Assembly (NCBI GenBank): GCA_946478755.1
Contig: CAMLDJ010000264.1
Span: 1-7,731 of the forward strand
DNA from: an uncultured Pedobacter sp.
GTDB taxonomy: Bacteria; Bacteroidota; Bacteroidia; Sphingobacteriales; Sphingobacteriaceae
DNA: 7,731 bases
Direction of reading: 5' to 3'
How positions within the stretch are numbered: the first letter of the stretch is position 1; each line of letters begins with the position of its first letter. Position numbers and translations under genes: made by a program. Positions 5,474 through 7,731 of this stretch are shown piece after piece. The notes below the pieces were generated by a model that saw nothing but the letters and a program-made list of their open reading frames with translations, did not search any database and had not been told where the DNA came from.

Positions 5474-7225
5474 ATGAAGATCATAACTACCACAGAGTTT
5501 GCAAAAGCTACCAAGATAGATAAGTTAGGTGTACCGGGATTGGCAGCGTTGCTCATGGAGATGATGAAATTAAATGATATCAACAAGGTTTTTTCCCAGA
5601 ACGAACACTTTAACGGACTGGAGTTTGTTGACAAAATATTAGAAACAATAGGTGTAAGCATCGATTTTGATGAAGATGACCTTAAAAATATCCCCAAAAC
5701 CGGCGGCTTTATCGCTATAGCAAACCATCCCTATGGAGGGGTTGAAGGTCTTGCGCTGGTAAAACTCCTCTGCACCGTGCGCCCTGAAGCCAAGGTAATG
5801 GTTAATTTTATCCTTAAAAAGATTCCTAACCTGAGCGAGTTCTTTGTGGCTGTAAACCCTTTCGAAAATGTTCAGCATACGTCCAGCATCAGTGGCTTAA
5901 AGGCCACTTTCGATCTGCTGCAGAGTGGAACCCCTATCGGAATATTTCCGGCTGGTGAGGTGTCTACATTTAGCCTGGATAAACAGGAGATTACGGACAG
6001 GTTATGGCACCCTGTAGTGGGTAAGCTAATTGCCAGGGCAAAAGTTCCGGTCATACCCATTTACTTTCATGGCAATAATGGGGTATTGTTTAATATTCTG
6101 AGTTTTATTCATCCGACATTGAGGACTGCAAAACTGCCTTCTGAATTTTTAAATAAGCAAGGACTTAAAATCAGGGTAAGGATTGGCAAGCCCATTCATA
6201 TCGAAGATATCTCTTATCGGAACAATACCAATAAGCTACTTGACTTTTTACGTGCACGAACTTATGCCCTAGGCACAGCATTGGAACAAGACAAGAAGTT
6301 GTTCAACCCCATTAATTTATTTAAAATCAAAAAGAGGCCTGAACAGGTGGTTGCTGAGACGGATCGTAACCTTATTGTTGAAGAAATTAAACAACTGGAA
6401 AATTTCAAGGTCTGGCAGGAAAAAAATTATGAGGTATATATTACGCCTACGGTAGCTATTCCTAATGTATTAAGGGAAATCGGTCGCTTAAGGGAAGTCA
6501 CTTTCAGGGAAGTTGGTGAAGGCACAAATAAAAAAATTGATCTGGACAACTATGACATCTATTATAACCATTTATTTATCTGGGATAAGGAGCTGCAGAA
6601 TATCGTAGGCGCATACCGTATCGGTAAGGGTGATGAGATTTTGGATACCATGGGCCGCCGGGGTTTTTACCTTTCAGAGCTTTTCAAAATTAAAGAGCCC
6701 TTTTATCCGCTACTCAGAAAGGGTATCGAACTTGGCCGATCCTGGATCCGTAAAGAGTACCAGCAGAAGCCATTGCCCCTCTTCTTGCTTTGGAAAGGCA
6801 TTTTAAAATACCTGCTCGACAACCCGCAGTACAGATATATGTTCGGCCCGGTCAGCATTAGCAATAACTTCTCCAAATTTTCCAAGTCTCTGATTGTTGA
6901 CTACATCACAAAAAACCATTTCGATTACGAACTGGCCCATTACGTAAAACCAAAAAACAAATTTAAGGCTGACCTGTCTGCCATCAACAAAGATCTGCTC
7001 ATTGAAAGCAGTGAATCCTTAAAGGATCTGGATAGTCTGATCTCAGACATTGAAAATTCGCACATCAAAATTCCTGTGCTGTTAAGGCAATACATGAACC
7101 TGAACGCAAAGATCATTTGCTTTAATATTGATCCTAAATTTTCTGATTGCCTGGATGGTTTTCTGCTGGTTGATATGCAGAACATTCCTCCTGAAATGCT
7201 GGAGAAGGTTGGAAAGAATTTTTAG
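5474..7225 (+). CDS. OlsF-like two-domain acyltransferase (PlsC + GNAT), aminolipid synthesis
   Basis: The 583-residue protein joins two acyltransferases. The N-terminal lysophospholipid-acyltransferase (PlsC/OlsA-like) domain, about 60-280, has the catalytic motif NHPYGGVEG (84-92, H85 and E91) and the substrate motif IFPAGEVST (157-165); GNNGVLFN follows. The C-terminal domain, about 300-560, is the OlsB/hemolysin-like GNAT fold with LREVTFREVGEG (339-350), YRIGKGDEIL (381-390), FYLSELFKI (398-406), ELGRSWIRKEYQ (419-430) and the tail IPVLLRQYMNLNAKIICFN. This order is that of OlsF, where the GNAT part N-acylates an amino acid with a 3-hydroxy fatty acid and the PlsC part adds the second acyl chain. 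Bacteroidota use such enzymes for ornithine or glycine lipids, and the amino acid cannot be told from sequence. It probably acts at the inner membrane surface. No SD; AT-rich leader. It is a single gene, divergent from the HhH-apt operon. Confidence 0.88.
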   Translation: MKIITTTEFAKATKIDKLGVPGLAALLMEMMKLNDINKVFSQNEHFNGLEFVDKILETIGVSIDFDEDDLKNIPKTGGFIAIANHPYGGVEGLALVKLLCTVRPEAKVMVNFILKKIPNLSEFFVAVNPFENVQHTSSISGLKATFDLLQSGTPIGIFPAGEVSTFSLDKQEITDRLWHPVVGKLIARAKVPVIPIYFHGNNGVLFNILSFIHPTLRTAKLPSEFLNKQGLKIRVRIGKPIHIEDISYRNNTNKLLDFLRARTYALGTALEQDKKLFNPINLFKIKKRPEQVVAETDRNLIVEEIKQLENFKVWQEKNYEVYITPTVAIPNVLREIGRLREVTFREVGEGTNKKIDLDNYDIYYNHLFIWDKELQNIVGAYRIGKGDEILDTMGRRGFYLSELFKIKEPFYPLLRKGIELGRSWIRKEYQQKPLPLFLLWKGILKYLLDNPQYRYMFGPVSISNNFSKFSKSLIVDYITKNHFDYELAHYVKPKNKFKADLSAINKDLLIESSESLKDLDSLISDIENSHIKIPVLLRQYMNLNAKIICFNIDPKFSDCLDGFLLVDMQNIPPEMLEKVGKNF

Positions 7226-7240
7226 TTTCCTATAAAATCT

Positions 7241-7267
7241 ATGAGGCCATTTGAAAAACGGCCTCAT
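7241..7267 (+). terminator. Hairpin after the acyltransferase gene, probable terminator
   Basis: ATGAGGCC (7241-7248) pairs perfectly with GGCCTCAT (7260-7267) around an 11-nt loop, starting 16 bp after the stop codon. The sequence after it (GCAAAACTTTA) has no T run, so it is not a textbook intrinsic terminator, though position and stem strength fit a transcript 3' end. Confidence 0.5.
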
Positions 7268-7654
7268 GCAAAACTTTACCTCATATACCAGGCATTATTA
7301 TATCGCCTTTCCTGATTTTGTTTGTGTTGTTACAGGTTTTGCCGACACAGCTTCAACAGTGGATTCGCGTGAAGCAAAGAGATAAAGTTCCTTCAACAAG
7401 CCCCACAAGCAAATCTAACAAATGAGCTCTGCGAGTGTACGATGAGCAAGCTAAAAATTATTCGATGGTTGGCTATTAAACTAGCTTTTCCATGCACTTC
7501 TTTTAATTGATTAATCTAAAGCTAGGCTACATACTTTTCTATAAACAGTGTTAAAACAAATCAATATAAACAACTATATATCAGCCAAATATTTTGAATT
7601 TTTATGCCAATTTTCTGCAAGTAGGAATAGATTACTGCGCTAGTGAATTATAGA
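7268..7654. other. Non-coding stretch without a convincing gene
   Basis: About 390 bp between the two 3' hairpins. I see no ORF with an ATG start of useful length, no tRNA and no clear promoter. The only coding-like trace is a minus-strand open frame at 7298-7396 with no ATG, ending in EAVSAKPVTTQTKSGKAI, which could be a gene remnant. A 14-bp sequence shared with the upstream region (5271-5284) lies at 7309-7322 inside that frame. Confidence 0.5.
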
Positions 7655-7688
7655 ACAAAAAGCCACGACATCCATCGTGGCTTTTTGT
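7655..7688. terminator. Bidirectional intrinsic terminator
   Basis: A perfect 14-bp stem, ACAAAAAGCCACGA (7655-7668) with its complement at 7675-7688, and a 6-nt loop. The stem base is A5 on one side and T5 on the other, so either strand gives a GC-rich hairpin with a short U tract. No gene ends near it on the left, so it most likely serves a minus-strand gene entering from beyond the right edge, or acts as an insulator. Confidence 0.75.
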
Positions 7689-7731
7689 TATCAACTAAAC
7701 CTAAACTTTATAAATACTAACCAAATATTTA

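Noticed and set aside
7442..7510. 22-codon plus-strand ORF starting MSKLKIIRWLAIKLAF
   Set aside because: Too short, no SD or promoter, and no sign of selection; expected by chance in a 500-bp gap.

Overview
The window looks like chromosomal DNA from a Bacteroidota bacterium, most likely the Sphingobacteriaceae (Pedobacter/Mucilaginibacter type). Four things point there: the gene order rpsU - xerC - hpf - tRNA-Thr, which in this phylum usually leads into further tRNAs, tuf and the secE/nusG/rpl/rpoBC cluster; promoter elements of the Bacteroidota form TAnnTTTG; most genes lacking a Shine-Dalgarno (SD) sequence; and an OlsF-like PlsC+GNAT fusion protein. The genus is an inference from protein style.

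Left part (1-1900, all minus strand, transcribed right to left): rpsU (bS21) has its own promoter, a strong SD and a terminator. It is followed by the tyrosine recombinase gene xerC and the ribosome hibernation factor gene hpf, 13 bp apart, which end at a strong hairpin terminator. A fresh TTTG / TAGATTTG promoter then drives tRNA-Thr(UGU), whose operon leaves the window on the left.

Middle (2008-4823, minus strand): an acyl-CoA dehydrogenase with a near-palindrome directly upstream of its start, and a two-gene operon in which a membrane-anchored triple helix-hairpin-helix (ComEA-like) protein is followed 2 bp later by apt (adenine phosphoribosyltransferase).

Right part (4824-7731): a 650-bp divergent intergenic region, then one plus-strand gene for a 583-residue two-domain acyltransferase of the aminolipid (ornithine or glycine lipid) synthesis type, then about 500 bp without a convincing gene, bounded by two hairpins. 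The divergent region is the least ordinary part. It holds a roughly 220-bp array (5021-5240) whose sequence falls on a strict 11-bp grid of about 20 units. The grid is built from forward and inverted blocks and is framed by a 20-bp inverted repeat with 19 of 20 matches. It is followed by three copies of TATTCCTGA spaced exactly 31 bp apart. Neither structure is coding or explained by a standard feature type.

The rest of the window is core or housekeeping gene content. No insertion sequence, prophage, CRISPR array or toxin/defence gene was seen. The non-coding repeat region and the selective use of strong SD sequences at rpsU and hpf are the points most worth following up.
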